Assembly (NCBI GenBank): GCA_021397835.1
Contig: JAJFZO010000611.1
Location: forward strand, 593,501-657,500
Origin: Moringa oleifera
Lineage: Eukaryota; Streptophyta; Magnoliopsida; Brassicales; Moringaceae
Direction: 5' to 3'
Length of the DNA stretch: 64,000 nt
Under the pieces are notes generated by a model. It did no database searches and was not told where the DNA came from. It saw only the letters and a list, made by a program, of their open reading frames with translations. Below, piece by piece: positions 47,190-59,330 of this stretch. Each line of letters begins with the position of its first letter. Position 1 is the first letter of the stretch. The position numbers and the translations under genes were made by a program.

Positions 47190-48630
47190 CCCATGCTTCG
47201 CTCGCAGCCCCGGCCGTGCCTGCTGAGGGCTGCCTGAGTGTGCCACCCATGCCCAGGGTCCGTGCCACGCGGTCCCCTTGGCTCGCTCACTGGGCACTAC
47301 GTCGAGGGACAGGGACGTGGGGCTGGCTCAAGATGGGCGCCTGCAGCCTGGCCGGCACGCCCATCGCTGCAGCACGCTACGCGAGCAGCCCATGCCGTAC
47401 CTGCTGGGGGCTTCCTGGGCGTGCCACCCATGCCCAGGGTCTGTGCGACGCGGCCCCCCTGGCTTGCTCGATGGGCACTTAGTCGAGGGACAGGGACGTG
47501 GGGGCTGGCTTGCGATGGGCGCCGTTGGCCTCGCTGGCGCGCCCACCGCGGCCGCACGCTGGGTACTTGGCCCATGCCGTGCCTGCAGGGGGCTGCCTTG
47601 GCATGCATCTCATGCCCAGGGTCTGTGCGACGTGGCCACCCTGGCTCGCTCGCTGGGCACTTAGTCGAGGGACAGGGACGTGGGGGCTGGCTCGCGATGG
47701 GCGCCGTTGGCCTCGCTGGGGCGCCCACCGCTGCCGCACGCTGGGTACTTGGCCCATTACGTGCCTGCTGGGTGCTGCCTGGGCATGCCTCCCATGACCA
47801 TGGTGCATGCGACGCGGGCCCCCTGGCTCACTCACTGGGCACTACGTCAAGGGACAGGGACATTGGGGCTGGGTGGCGATGGGCGCCCGCGGCCTGGCTG
47901 GCACGCCCACCGCTGCCGCACACAGGGCAAACAGCCCATGCCGTGCCTGCAGGGGACTGCCTTGGCATGCATCTTGTGCCCAGGGTCTGTGCGACGTGGC
48001 CACCCTGGCTCGCTCGCTGGACACTTAGTCGAGGGACAGGGACGTGGGGGCTGGCTCATGATGGCCGCCGTTGGCCTCGCTGGCGCGCCCACCGCTGCCG
48101 CACGCTGGATACTTGGCCCATGCCATGCCTGCTTGGGGCTGCCTGGGCATGCCACCCGTGCCCAGGGACCATGCAAAGCGGACCCCCTGGCACGCTCGCT
48201 GGGCACTTAGTCGAGGGACAGGGACATGGGGGCTGGCTCACGATGGGCGCTGTTGGCCTCGCTGGCACACCCACCGCTGCCGCACGCTGGGTACTTGGCC
48301 CACGCCGTGCCTGCTGGGGGCTTCCTGGGCATGCCACAAATGCCCAGGGTCCATGCGACTCGGGCCTCCTCGCACACTCGCTGGGCACTTAGTCGAAGGA
48401 CAGGGACGTGGGGGCTGGCTAGCGATGGGCGCTGTTGGCCTCGCTGGCGCGCCCACCGCTGCCGCACGCTGGGTACTTGGCCCATACCATGCATGCAGGG
48501 GGCTGCCTGGGCATGCATCTCGTGCCCACGGTCCGTGCGACGTGGCCACCCTGGCTCGCTCGCTGGGCACTTAGTCGAGGGACAGGGACGTGGGGGCTGG
48601 CTCGCGATGGGCGCCGTTGGCCTCGCTGGC
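47190..48630. repeat. Higher-order module, first copy
   Basis: Matches 48645-49902 at offset 1455 to about 47575 and at 1273 afterward, one monomer being absent from the second copy. Shared private variants include GACATTGGGGCTGGGTGGCG and CATGCGACTCGGGCCTCC. Confidence 0.8.
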
Positions 48631-48644
48631 GCCCCCACCGCTGC

Positions 48645-49902
48645 CCCATGCTGGGCGCGCAGCCCTGGCCGTGCCTGCTGAGGGCTGCCTGAGTGTGCCA
48701 CCCATGCCCAGGGTCCGTGCCACGCGGTCCCCTTGGCTCGCTCACTGGGCACTACGTCGAGGGACAGGGACGTGGGGCTGGCTCACGATGGGCGCCTGCA
48801 GCCTGGCCGGCACGCCCATCGCTGCAGCACACTAGGCGAGCAGCCCATGCCGTGCCTGCTGGGGGCTGCCTGGGCATGCCACCCATGCCCAGGGTCTGTG
48901 CAACGCGGCCCCCCTGGCTTGCTCGATGGGCACTTAGTCGAGGGACAGGGACGTGGGGGATGGCTCGCGATGGGCGCCATTGGCCTCGCTGGCGCGCCCA
49001 CCGCTGCCGCATGCTGGGTACTTGGCCCATGCCATGCCTGCTGGGTGCTGCCTGGGCATGCCTCCCGTGGCCATGGTGCGTGCGACGCGGGCCCCCTGGC
49101 TCGCTCACTGGGCACTACGTCAAGGGACAGGGACATTGGGGCTGGGTGGCGATGGGCGCCCGCGGCCTGGCTAGCACGCCCACCGCTGCCGCACGCAGGG
49201 CAAACAGCCCATGCTGTGCCTGCAGGGGGCTGCCTGGGCATGCATCTCGTGCCCAGGGTCTGTGCGACGTGGCCACCCTGGCTCGCTCGCTGGGCACTTA
49301 GTCGAGGGACAGGGACGTGGGGGCTGGCTCGCGATGGGCGCCGTTGGCCTCGCTGGCACGCCCACCGCTGCCTCACGCTGGATAGTTGGCCCATGCCTTG
49401 CCTGCTGGGGCTGCCTGGGCATGCCACCCATGCCCAGGGTCTGTGCAAAGCGGGCCCCCTGGCACGCTCGCTGGGCACTTAGTCGAGGGACAGGGACATG
49501 GGGGCTGGCTCGCGATGGGCGCCGTTGGCCTCGCTGGCACGCCCACCGCTGCCGCACGCTGGGTACTTGGCCCATGCCGTGCCTGCTGGGGGCTTCCTGG
49601 GCATGCCAATCATGCCCAGGGTCCATGCAACTCGGGCTTCCTGGCACACTCGCTGGGCACTTAGTCGAGGGACAGGGACGTGGGGGCTGTCTAGCGATGG
49701 GCGCCGTTGGCCTCGCTGGCGCGCCCACCGCTGCCGCACGCTGGGTACTTGGCCCATACCGTGCCTGCAGGGGGCTGCCTGGGCATGCACCTCGTGCCCA
49801 GGGTCCGTGCGACGTGGCCACCCTGGCTCGCTCGCTGGGCACTTAGTCGAGGGACAGGGACGTGGGGGCTGGCTCGCGATGGGCGCCGTTGGCCTCGCTG
49901 GC
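48645..49902. repeat. Higher-order module, second copy
   Basis: Counterpart of 47190-48630 with one fewer monomer. A 1-bp loss near 49410 (TGCTGGGGCTGCC) is private to this copy. Confidence 0.8.
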
Positions 49903-51109
49903 GCGCCCACCGCTGCCGCACACTGGGTACTTGGCCAATGCCGTGCCTGCTGGGTGCTGCCTGGGCATGCCTCCCGTGCCCATGGTCCGTGCGATGCAGG
50001 CACCCTGGCTCGCTCGCTGGGCACTATGTCAAGGGACAGGAACGTGGGGGCTGGGTCGCGATGGGCGTCCGCGGCCTGGCTGGCATGCCCACCGCTGCCG
50101 CACGCTGGGCGAGCTGCCCATGCCGTGCCTGCTGGGTGCTGCCTGGGAGTGCCACCGATGCCTTGGCTCGGTGCGACGCGGCACAGCTGGCTTGCTCGCT
50201 GGGCACTACGTCGAGGGACAGGGACGTGGGGGCTGGCTAGGGATGGGCGCCCGCGGCCAGGCTGGCGCACCCACCGCTGCCGCACGCTGGGCGAGCAACC
50301 AATGCCGTGCCTGCTGCGGGCAGACTGGGCATGCCTCCCGTGTGCAGGGTGCATGCGACACGGCCCGCCTGGCTTGCTCGCTGAGAACTTAGTCGAGGGA
50401 CAGTGACATGGGGGCCGGCTCACGATGGGCGCCCGCGGCCTGGCTGGCGCGCCCACCGCTGCCCCATGCTGGGTGCACAGCCCTGGCCGTGCCTGCTGGG
50501 GGCTTCCTGAGTGTGCCACCCGTGCCCAGGGTCCGTGCCACACGGTCCCCTTGGCTTGCTCACTGGGCACTACGTCGAGGGACAGAGACGTGGGGCTGGC
50601 TCACGATGGGCGCCTGCAGCCTGGCCGGCACACCCATCGCTGCAGCACGCTAGGCAAGCAGCCCATGCCGTGCCTGCTGGGGGCTGCCTGGGCATGCCAC
50701 CCATGCCAAGGGTCTGTGCGACGCGGCCCCCCTGGCTTGCTCGATGGGCACTTAGTCGAGGGACAGGGACGTGGGGGCTGGCTCACGATGGGCGCCGTTG
50801 GCCTTGCTAGCGCGCCCACTGCTGCCGCACGCTGGGTACTTGGCCCATGCCGTGCCTGCTGGGGGCTGCCTGGGCATGCGACCTGTGCCCAAGGTCCATT
50901 CGACGCAGGCCCCCTGGCTCGCTCGCTTGACACTACGTCAAGGGACAGGGACGTGGGTGCTGGGTCGCGATGGGCGTCCGCGGCCTGGCTGGGAGAGCAG
51001 CCCATGCCGTGCCTGCTGGGGGCCGCCTGGGCATGCCACCAGTGTCTAGGCTCCGTGCGACGCACCACAGCTGGCTCGCTCGCTGGGCACTACGTCGAGG
51101 GACCGGGAC

Positions 51110-54100
51110 GTTGGGGCTGGCTCGCGATGGGCGCCGTTGGCCTCGCTGGCGCGCCCACCGCTGCCGCACGCTGGGTACTTGGCCCATGCCGTGCCTGCTG
51201 GGTGCTGCCTGGGCATGCCACCCTTGCCCATGGTCCGTGCGACGCAGGCCCCCTGGCTAGCTCGCTGGGCACTATGTCAAGGGACAGGAACGTGGGGGCT
51301 GGGTCGCGATGGGCGTCCGCGGCCTGGGTGGCGTGCCCACCACTGCAGCACGCTGGGCGAGCAGCCCATGCCGTGCCTGCTGGGGGCTGCCTGGGAGTGC
51401 CACCCGTGCCTAGGCTCCATGCAACGCGGCACAGCTGGCTCGCTCGCTGGGCACTACGTCGAGGGACAGGGACGTGGGAGCTGGCTAGCGATGGGCGCCC
51501 GCGGCCAGGCTGGCGCACCCACCGCTGCCGCACGCTGGGCGAGCAGCCCATGCCGTGCCTGCTGCGGGCAGACTGGGTGTGCCTCCCGTGTACCGGGTCC
51601 ATGCGACGCGGCCCGCCTGGCTCGCTCGCTGAGAACTTAGTCGAGGGACAATGACATGGGGGCCGGCTCGCGATGGGCACCCGCGGCCTGGCTGGCGCGC
51701 CCACCGCTGCCCCATGCTGGGCACGGAGCCCTGGCCGTGCCTGCTGGGGGCTGCCTGAGTGTGCCACCCATGCCCAAGGTCCCTGCCACGCGGTCCCTTT
51801 GGCTCGCTCACTGGGCACTTCGTCGAGGGACAGGGACGTGGGGCTGGCTCACGATGGGCGCCTGCAGCCTGGCCGGCACGCCCATCGCTGCAGCACGCTA
51901 GGTGAGCAGCCCATGCCGTGCCTGCTGGGGGCTGCCTGGGCATGCCAGCCATGCCCAGGGTCTGTGCGACGCGGCCCCCCTGGCTTGGTCGATGGGCACT
52001 TAGTCGAGGGACAGGGACGTGGGGGCTGGCTATCGATGGGCACCGTTGGCCTCGCTGGCGCGCCCACCGCTGCCGCATGCTGGATACATGGCCCATGCCG
52101 TGCCTGCTGGGGGCTGCCTGGGCATGCCACCCGTGCCCAGGGTCCGTGCGAAGCGGGCCCCCTGGCACGCTCGCTGGGCACTTAGTCGAGGGACAGGGAC
52201 ATGGGGGCTGGCTCGCGATGGGCGCCGTTGGCCTCGCTGGCACGCCCACCGCTGCCGCACGCTGGGTACTTGGCCCATGCCGTGCCTGCTGGGGGATTCC
52301 TGGGCATGCCACCCATGCCCAGGGTCCATGGGACTCGGGCCTCCTGGCACACTCGCTGGGCACTTAGTCGAGGGACAGGGACGTGGGGGCTGGCTAGCGA
52401 TGGGCGCCGTTGGCCTCGCTGGCGTGCCCACCGCTGCCGTACGCTGGGTACTTGGCCCATACCGTGCCTTCTGGGGGCTGCCTGGGCATGCGACCCATGC
52501 CCAAGGTACGTTCGATGCAGGCCCCCTTTCTGGCGTGCCCACCGCGGCCGCACGATGGGCGACCAGCCCATGCCGTGCCTGCTGGTGGCTGCCTGGGCAT
52601 GCCACCAGTGGCTAGGCTCCGTGCGATGCACCACAGCTGGCTCGTTCACTGGGCACTACGTCGAGGGACAGGGACGTGGGGGCTGGCTAGCGATGGGCAC
52701 CCGCGGCCAGGCTGGCGCGCCCACTGCTGCCGCACACTGGGCGAGCATCCCATGCTGTGCCTGCTGCGGCCAGCCTGGGCGTGCCTCCCGTGCCCAGGGT
52801 CCGTGCCACATGGTCCCCCTGGCTCACTCACTGGGCACTACGTCGACGGACAGGGACGTGGGGCTTGCTCACGATGGGCGCCTGCGGCCTGGCTGGCGCG
52901 CCCATCGCTGCCGCACGCTAGGCGAGCAGCCCATGCCGTGCCTGCTGGGGGCTGCCTGGGTGTGCCACCCGTGCCCAGGGTACGTGCGACGTTGCCCGCC
53001 TGGCTCGTTCGCTGAGAAGTTAGTCGAGGGACAGGGACGTGGGGGCTGGCTCGTGATGGGCGCCCGCGGCCTGGCTGGCACACCCACCGCTGCCGCACGC
53101 AGGGCAAGCAGCCCATGCCGTGCCTGCTGGGGGCTGCCTAGGCATGCTACCCGTGGCCAGGCACCATGCGACGCGGCACAGCTGGCTTGCTCGCTGGGCA
53201 CTACGTCGAGGGACAGTGACGTGGGGGCTGGCTCGCGATGGGCGCCTGCGGCTTTCCTGGCGCGCCCTCCGCTGCCGTACGCGGGGCGAGCAGCCCATGC
53301 CGTGCCTGCTGGGGGATGCCTGGGCGTGCCTGCCGTGCCCAGCGTCTGTGTGACGCAGCCCGCCTGGCTCGCTCGCTGAGCACTTAGTCGAGGGACCGGG
53401 ACGTGGGGGCTGGCTCGCGATGGGAGCCCTCGGCCTAGCTGGCATGCCCACCGCTGCACACGCTCGACGAGTGGCCCAGGCCGTGCCTGCTGGGGGCTGC
53501 CTGGGTGTGCAACCCATGCCAATGGTCCATGCGATGCGGCCCCACTGGCTCGCTCGCAGGGTACTACGTCGAGGGACAGGGACGTGCTGCTGGCTCGCGA
53601 TTGGCTCCCGCGGCCTGGCTGGCATGCCCACCGCTGCCTCATGCTGGGGGCGTAGCCCATGCCATGCCTGCTTGGGGCTGCCTGGGCGTGCCACTCGTGG
53701 CCAGGCACCGTGCGACGCAGCTCAGCTGGCTTGCCCGCTGGGCACTACGTCGAGGGACAGGGACGTGGGGGCTGGCTCGTGATGGGCGCCCGCAGCCTTG
53801 CTGGCACGCCCACCGCGGCCGCACGCTGGGCGAGCAGCCCATGCCGTGCCTGCTGGGGGCTTCCTGGGTGTGCCACCCATGCCCAGGGTCCGTGTGACGC
53901 AGCTCCCCTGGCTCGGTCGCTGGGCACTTAGTCGAGGGACAGGGACGTTGGGACTGGCTCACGATGGGAGCCCGCGGCATGGATGGCGCGCCCACCGCTG
54001 CCTTACTCAGGGCGAGCAGCCCATGCCGCGCCTGCTAGGGGCTGCCTGGGCATGCCACCCATGCCCAGGGTCCATGCAATGCTGCCCCCCAGGCTCGCTC

Positions 54101-55141
54101 GCTGGGCACTTAGTCGAGGGACAGGGACGAGGGGGCTGGCTCGCGATGGGCGGCCGCGGCCTGGCTGGCTTGCTCACTGCTGCCGCACGCTGGGCGAGCA
54201 TCCCATGCCGTGCCTGCTGGGGGCTGCCTCGGTGTGCCATACGTGGCCAGGGTCTGTGCGACATGGCCCCCATGGCTCACTCACAGGGCACTTAGTCGAG
54301 GGACAGTGACGTGGGGGCTGGCTCGCGATGGGCGCCCACGGCCTGGCTGGCGCGCCCACCGCTGCCGCACGCTGGGTGAGCAGCCCATGCCGTGCCTTCT
54401 GGGGGCTGCCTGGGCATGCCACCTGTGCCCAGGGTCCGTGCGATGCGGCCCGCCTGGCTTGCTCGCTGGGCACCTAGTCGAGGCACAGGAACGTGGGGGC
54501 TAGCTCGCAATGGGCGCCCGTAGCCTGGCTAGCGCGCCCACCGCTGCCGCACGCATGGCGAGCAGCCCATGCCGTGCCTACTTTGGCCTGCCTGGGTGTG
54601 CCACCCTTGCCCAGGGTCCATGCGACGTGGTACCTCTGGCTCGAACGCTGGGCACTCAGTCGAGGGGCAAGGTCGAAGGGGCTGGCTCGCGATGGGCGAC
54701 TGTGGCCTGGCTGACACGCTGACCACTACCGCACGCTGGGCGAGCAGCCCTTGCCGTGCCTGCTGGGGGATACCTCCGCGCGCCACATGTGCCCAGGGTC
54801 TGTGCGACATGGCCCCGATGGCTTGCTCACGGGGCACTTAGTCGATGGACAGCGACGTGGGGGCTGGCCCGCGATGGGTGCTCGCGGCCTGGCTGGCGCG
54901 CCCACCGCTGCCGCACGCTTGGCGAGCAGCCCAGGCCGTGCCTGCTGGGGCCTGCCTGGGTGTGCCACCCGTGCCAATGGTCCATGCGACGCGGCCCCCC
55001 TGGCTCGCTCTCAGGGCACTACGTCGAGGGACAGGGACGTGCTACTGGCTCGCGATGGGCTCTCGCGGCCTGGCTGGCACGCCCACCGCTGCCGCACGCC
55101 GGGCGCGCAGCGCATGCCGTGCCTGCTGGGGGCTGCCTGGG
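51110..55141. repeat. Long duplicated segment, copy B (pairs with 11945-16040)
   Basis: Partner of the 11.95-16.04 kb segment. It carries the 71-bp deletion at 52528 and, beyond 54.0 kb, overlaps the other long duplication so that 54.0-55.1 kb is represented three times in the window. Confidence 0.8.
52500..52560. repeat. 71-bp deletion junction in a type 3 unit
   Basis: GCCCCCTTTCTGGCGTGCCC at 52520-52540 replaces about 71 bp that are intact in the partner at 13350-13435. The lost part runs from CTCGCTCGCTTGACAC through CGCGGCCTT. The unit is the shortest in this region. Confidence 0.8.
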
Positions 55142-56320
55142 CGTGCCACTCGTGCCCAGGGTCCGTGCGACGCGGCTCCCCTGGCTCGGTCGTTGGGCAC
55201 TTAGTCGAGGGACAGTGACGTGGGGACTGGCTCGCGATGGGCACCCGCGGCATGGCTGGCACGCCCACCGCTGCCGCACGCAGGGCGAGCAGCCCATGCC
55301 GTGCCTGCTGGGGGCTGCCTGGGCATGCCACCCGTGCCCAGGGTCCGTGCGATGCCGCCCCCCTGGCTCGCTCGCTCGGCACTCAGTTGAGGGACAGGGA
55401 CGAGGGGGCCGGCTCGCGATGGGCGCCCGCGGCCTGGCTGGCGCGCTCACTGCTGCCGCACACTGGGTGAGCATCCCATGCTGTGCCTGCTTGGGGCTGC
55501 CTCGGCGTGCCAAACGTGCCCAGGGTCCGTGCGACATGGCCACCCAGGCTCGGTCGCTGGGTACTTAGTCGAGGGACAGGAACGTGGGGGCTAGCTCGCG
55601 ATGGGCGCCCGCGGCCTGGCTGGCGCACCCACAGCTGCCGCACGCATGGCGAGCAGCCCATACCGTGCCTACTTTTGCCTGCCTGGGTGTGCCACCCGTG
55701 CCCAGGGTCCGTGCAACATGGCACCTCTGGCTCGCACACTGGGAACACAGTCGAGGGGCAAGGACGAAGGGGCTGGCTCGCGATGGGCGCCTGCGGCCTG
55801 GCTGACGCGCTGACCGCTACCGCACACTGGGTGAGCAGCCCTTGCCATGCCTGCTGGGGGATACCTCCGCGTGCCACACGTGCCGAGGGTCTGTGCGACA
55901 TGGCCCCCATGGCTCGCTCACGGGGCACTTAGTCGATGGACAGGGACGTGGGGGCTGGCCGCGATTGGCGCTCGCGGCCTGGCTGGTGCGCCCACCGCTG
56001 CCGCACGCTGGGCGAGCAGCCCGTGCCGTACCTGCTGGGGGCTGCCTGGGCGTGCCACCCGTGCCCAGGGTCCGTGCGACGTGGCCCCCCTGGTTCGATC
56101 GCTGGGCACTTAGTCGAGGCACAGGAACGTGGGGGCTAGCTCGTGATGGGCACCCGCGGCCTGGCTAGCGCGCCCACCGCTGCCGCACGCTTGGCGAGCA
56201 GCCCATGCCATGCCTGCTGGGGGCAGCCTGGGCATGCCACCCATGCCCAGGGTCCGTGCGACGTGGCACCCCTGGCTCGCATGCAGGGAATTCAGTCGAG
56301 GGGCAGGGACGAGGGGGCTG
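52531..56320. repeat. Type 1 satellite block with paired marker units
   Basis: Type 1 units matching both 13.4-16.0 kb and 22.4-24.8 kb. The TTTGGCCTGCC and TTTTGCCTGCC marker units at about 54510-54722 and 55601-55813 are 1091 bp (6 monomers) apart. Confidence 0.82.
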
Positions 56321-57960
56321 GCTCGCGATGGCAGCCCGTGGCCTGGCTGGTGCGCCCACCGCTGCCGCACGCTGGGCACTTGGCCCATGCCGTGCCTGCT
56401 GGGAGCTGCTGGGGTATGCCTCCCGTGCCCGGATTCCATGCGATGAGGCTACCCTGGCTCGCTTGCTGGGCGCTAAGTCGAGGGACAGGGACGAGGGGAC
56501 TGGCTTGCGATGGGCGCCCATGGCCTGGCTGACGCGCCCACCTCTACCTCACGCTGGGGACTTGGCCCATGCCATGCCTGCTGGGGGCTGCCGGGGCATG
56601 CCTCCCGTGCCCAGATTCCATGCGACACGGCTCCCCTGGCTCCCTCACTGGGCACTTAGTTAAGGGACAGGGACCAGGAGGCTGGCACGCGATTGGAACC
56701 CGTGGCCTGGCTGGTGCGCCCATCGCTGCCGCATGCTGGGCATTTGGCCCATGCCGTGCCTGCTGGGAGCTGCCTGGGCATGCCTCCCGTGCCCCGGGTC
56801 CATGCGACGCCGCTCCCCTGGCTTGGTCGCTGGGCACTTAGTCAAGGGAAAGGGACGAGGGGGCTGGCTCGCGATGGGAGCCCGTGGCCTGTCCGGCGCT
56901 CCCACCGCTGCCTCACGCTGGGCACTTGGCCCATGCCGTGCATACTGGGGGCTGCCTGGGCATGCCTCCCGTGCCCAGGGTCCATGTGACAAGGCTCCCC
57001 TGGCTCGTTCACTGGGCACTTAGTTGAAGGACAGGGACCAGGGGGCTTCCTCGTGATGGGAGCCCATGCCCTGGCTGGTGCGCCCACCGCTGCCGCATGC
57101 TGGGAACTTGGCCTATGCTATGCCTGCTGGGGGCTTCCTGGGTATTCCTCCCGTGCCCAGGGTCCATGCGACACGGCTCCCCTGGCTTGCTCGCTGGGTA
57201 CTTAGTCGAGGGACAGTGACGAGGGGGCTTGCTCATGATGGGCGCCTGTGGCCTCGCCGGCGCACCCACCGCTGCAGCACGCTGGGCACTTGGCCAATGC
57301 CATGCATGCTGGGGGCTTCCAGGGCATGCCTCCCATGCGCTGGGTCCATGTGATGGGAGACCATGCCCTGGCTGGTGCGCCCACCGCTGCCGCATGCTGG
57401 GAACTTGGCCCATGCTATGCCTGCTGGGGGCTTCCTGGGTATTCCTCCCGTGCCCAGGGTCCATGCGACACGGCTCCCCTGGCTCGCTAGCTGGGCACTT
57501 AGTCGAGGGACAGTGACGAGGGGGCTTGCTCATGATGGGCGCCTGTGGCCTCGCTGGCGCACCCACCGCTGCAGCACGCTGGGCACTTGGCCAATGCCAT
57601 GCATGCTGGGGGCTTCCAGGGCATGCCTCCCATGCGCTGGGTCCATGTGATGTGGCTCCCCTGGCTCGTTCGCTGGGCACTTAGTCGAGGGACAGGGACA
57701 AGGGGGCTGGCTCGCGATGGGCTCCTGTGGCCTCGCTGGCTCGCCCTCCTCTGCCGCACGCTGGGCACTTGGCCCATGCCGTGCCTGATGGTGGCTTCCT
57801 TGGCATGTCTTCTGTGCCCAGAGTCTGTGCGACATGGCTCCCCTGGCTCGCTCGCAGGGCACTAAGTCGAGGGACAGGGACGAGGGGGCTGGCTCGTGAT
57901 GGGCGCCTGTGCCCTCCCTGGCGCGCCAACCGCTGCAGCACGCTGGGCACTTGGCCCATG
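54001..57960. repeat. Long duplicated segment, copy B (pairs with 22340-26160)
   Basis: Partner of 22.34-26.16 kb. It spans the type 1 to type 2 switch at about 56.3 kb in the same position within the unit as the partner at about 24.8 kb, so the class boundary itself was copied. Confidence 0.83.
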
Positions 57961-58430
57961 CCGTGCATACTGGGGGCTGCCTGGGCATGCCTCCCGTGCC
58001 CAGGGTTCATGCGACAAGGCTCCCCTGGCTCGTTCACTGGGCACTTAGTTGAAGGTCGGGGACCAGGGGGCTTCCTCGTGATGGGAGCCCGTGCCCTGGC
58101 TGGTGCGCCCACCGCTGCCGCATGCTGGGAACTTGGCCCATGCTATGCCTGCTGGGGGATTCCTGGGTATTCCTCCCGTGCCCAGGGTCCATGCGACATG
58201 GCTCCCCTGGCTCGCTCGCTGGGCACTTAGTCGAGGGACAGTGACGAGGGGGCTTGCTCATGATGGGCGCCTGTGGCCTCGCTGGCGCGCCCACCGCTGC
58301 AGCACGCTGGGCACTTGGCCCATGCCGTGCATGCTGGGGGCTTTCGGGGCATGCCTCCCGTGCCCAGGGTCCATGCGATGCGGCTCCCCTGGCTCGCTCG
58401 CTGGGCACTTATTCGACGGACAGGGACGAG
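56321..58430. repeat. Type 2 satellite block
   Basis: Type 2 units with GGGACCAGGGGGCTTCCTCG and CCCATGCCCTGGCTGGTGCG variants, corresponding to 24.8-26.1 kb. It includes the 297-bp duplication. Confidence 0.82.
57053..57646. repeat. 297-bp off-register tandem duplication
   Basis: 57053-57349 and 57350-57646 are near-identical (about six differences by eye) and start GTGATGGGAG. The period is 1.6 monomers. At the internal junction CCATGTGATGGGAG replaces the normal CCATGTGATGTGGCTC, so GTGATG is a likely exchange point. The partner region near 25.56-25.87 kb has a single copy. Confidence 0.9.
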
Positions 58431-59330
58431 GGGGCTGGCTCACGATGGGTGCCGTTGGCCTCGCTGGCGCGCCCACCGCTGCCGCACGCTGGGTACTTGG
58501 CCCATGCCATGCCTGCTGGGTGCTGCCTGGGCATGCCACCCGTGCCCAGGGTTCGTGCGACGCAGGCCCCCTGGCTCACTCTCTGGGCACTACGTCAAGT
58601 GACAGGGACGGGGGGGCTGGGTCGCGATGGGCGCCCGCGGCCTGGCTGGCGTGTCCTCCTCTTCCGCACGCTGGGCACTTGGCCCATGCTGTGCCTGCAG
58701 GGAGCTGCCTGGGCATGCCTCTCGTGCCCAGGGTCCGTGCGACATGGCCACCCTGGCTCGCTCGCTGGGCACTTAGTCGAGGGACAGGGACGTGGGGGCT
58801 GGCTCGCGATGGGCGCCGTTGGCCTCGCTGGCGCGCCAACCGTTGCCGCACGCTAGGTACTTGGCCCATGCCATACCTGCTGGGGACTGCCTGGGCATGC
58901 CACCTGTGCCCAGGGTCCGTGCGATACGGGCCCCCTGGCTTGCTCGCTGGGCACTACGTCAAGGGACAGGGATGAGGGGGCTGGCTCACGATGGGCGCCG
59001 TTGGCCTCGCTGGCGCGCCCACTGCTGCCACACGCTGGGTACTTGGCCCATGCCATGCCTGCTGGGTGCCGCCTGGGCATGCCACCCATGCCCAGGGTCC
59101 GTGCGACGCAGGTCCCCTGGCTCACTCGCTGGGCACTACGTCAAGGGACAGGGACGTGGGGGCTGGGTCGCGATGGGCGCCTGCGGCCTGGCTGGCACGC
59201 ACACCGCTGCCACACGCTGGGCGAACAGCCCATGCCATGCCTGCAGGGATCTGCCTGGGCATGCCTCCCATGCCCAGGGCCCGTGCAACACGGCTCCCCT
59301 GGCTCGCTCGCTTGGGCACTAAGTCGAGGG
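58431..59330. repeat. Short type 3 satellite block
   Basis: About five units with GCCGTTGGCCTCGC, GGGTACTTGGCCC and CAGGCCCCCTGG, followed by a return to type 2 near 59.3 kb. It shows that type 3 can exist as a small island between type 2 blocks. Confidence 0.8.

Larger units (their letters stand above)
47190..52530. repeat. Type 3 block with irregular higher-order repeats
   Basis: A module beginning with CACCGCTGCCCCATGCT and GAGTGTGCCACCC occurs four times, at about 47190, 48645, 50463 and 51711. The steps are 1455, 1818 and 1248 bp, or 8, 10 and 7 units less a 26-bp truncation near 50990. CAGCCTGGCCGGCACGCC units near 47336, 48790, 50605 and 51855 mark the same register. Confidence 0.82.
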
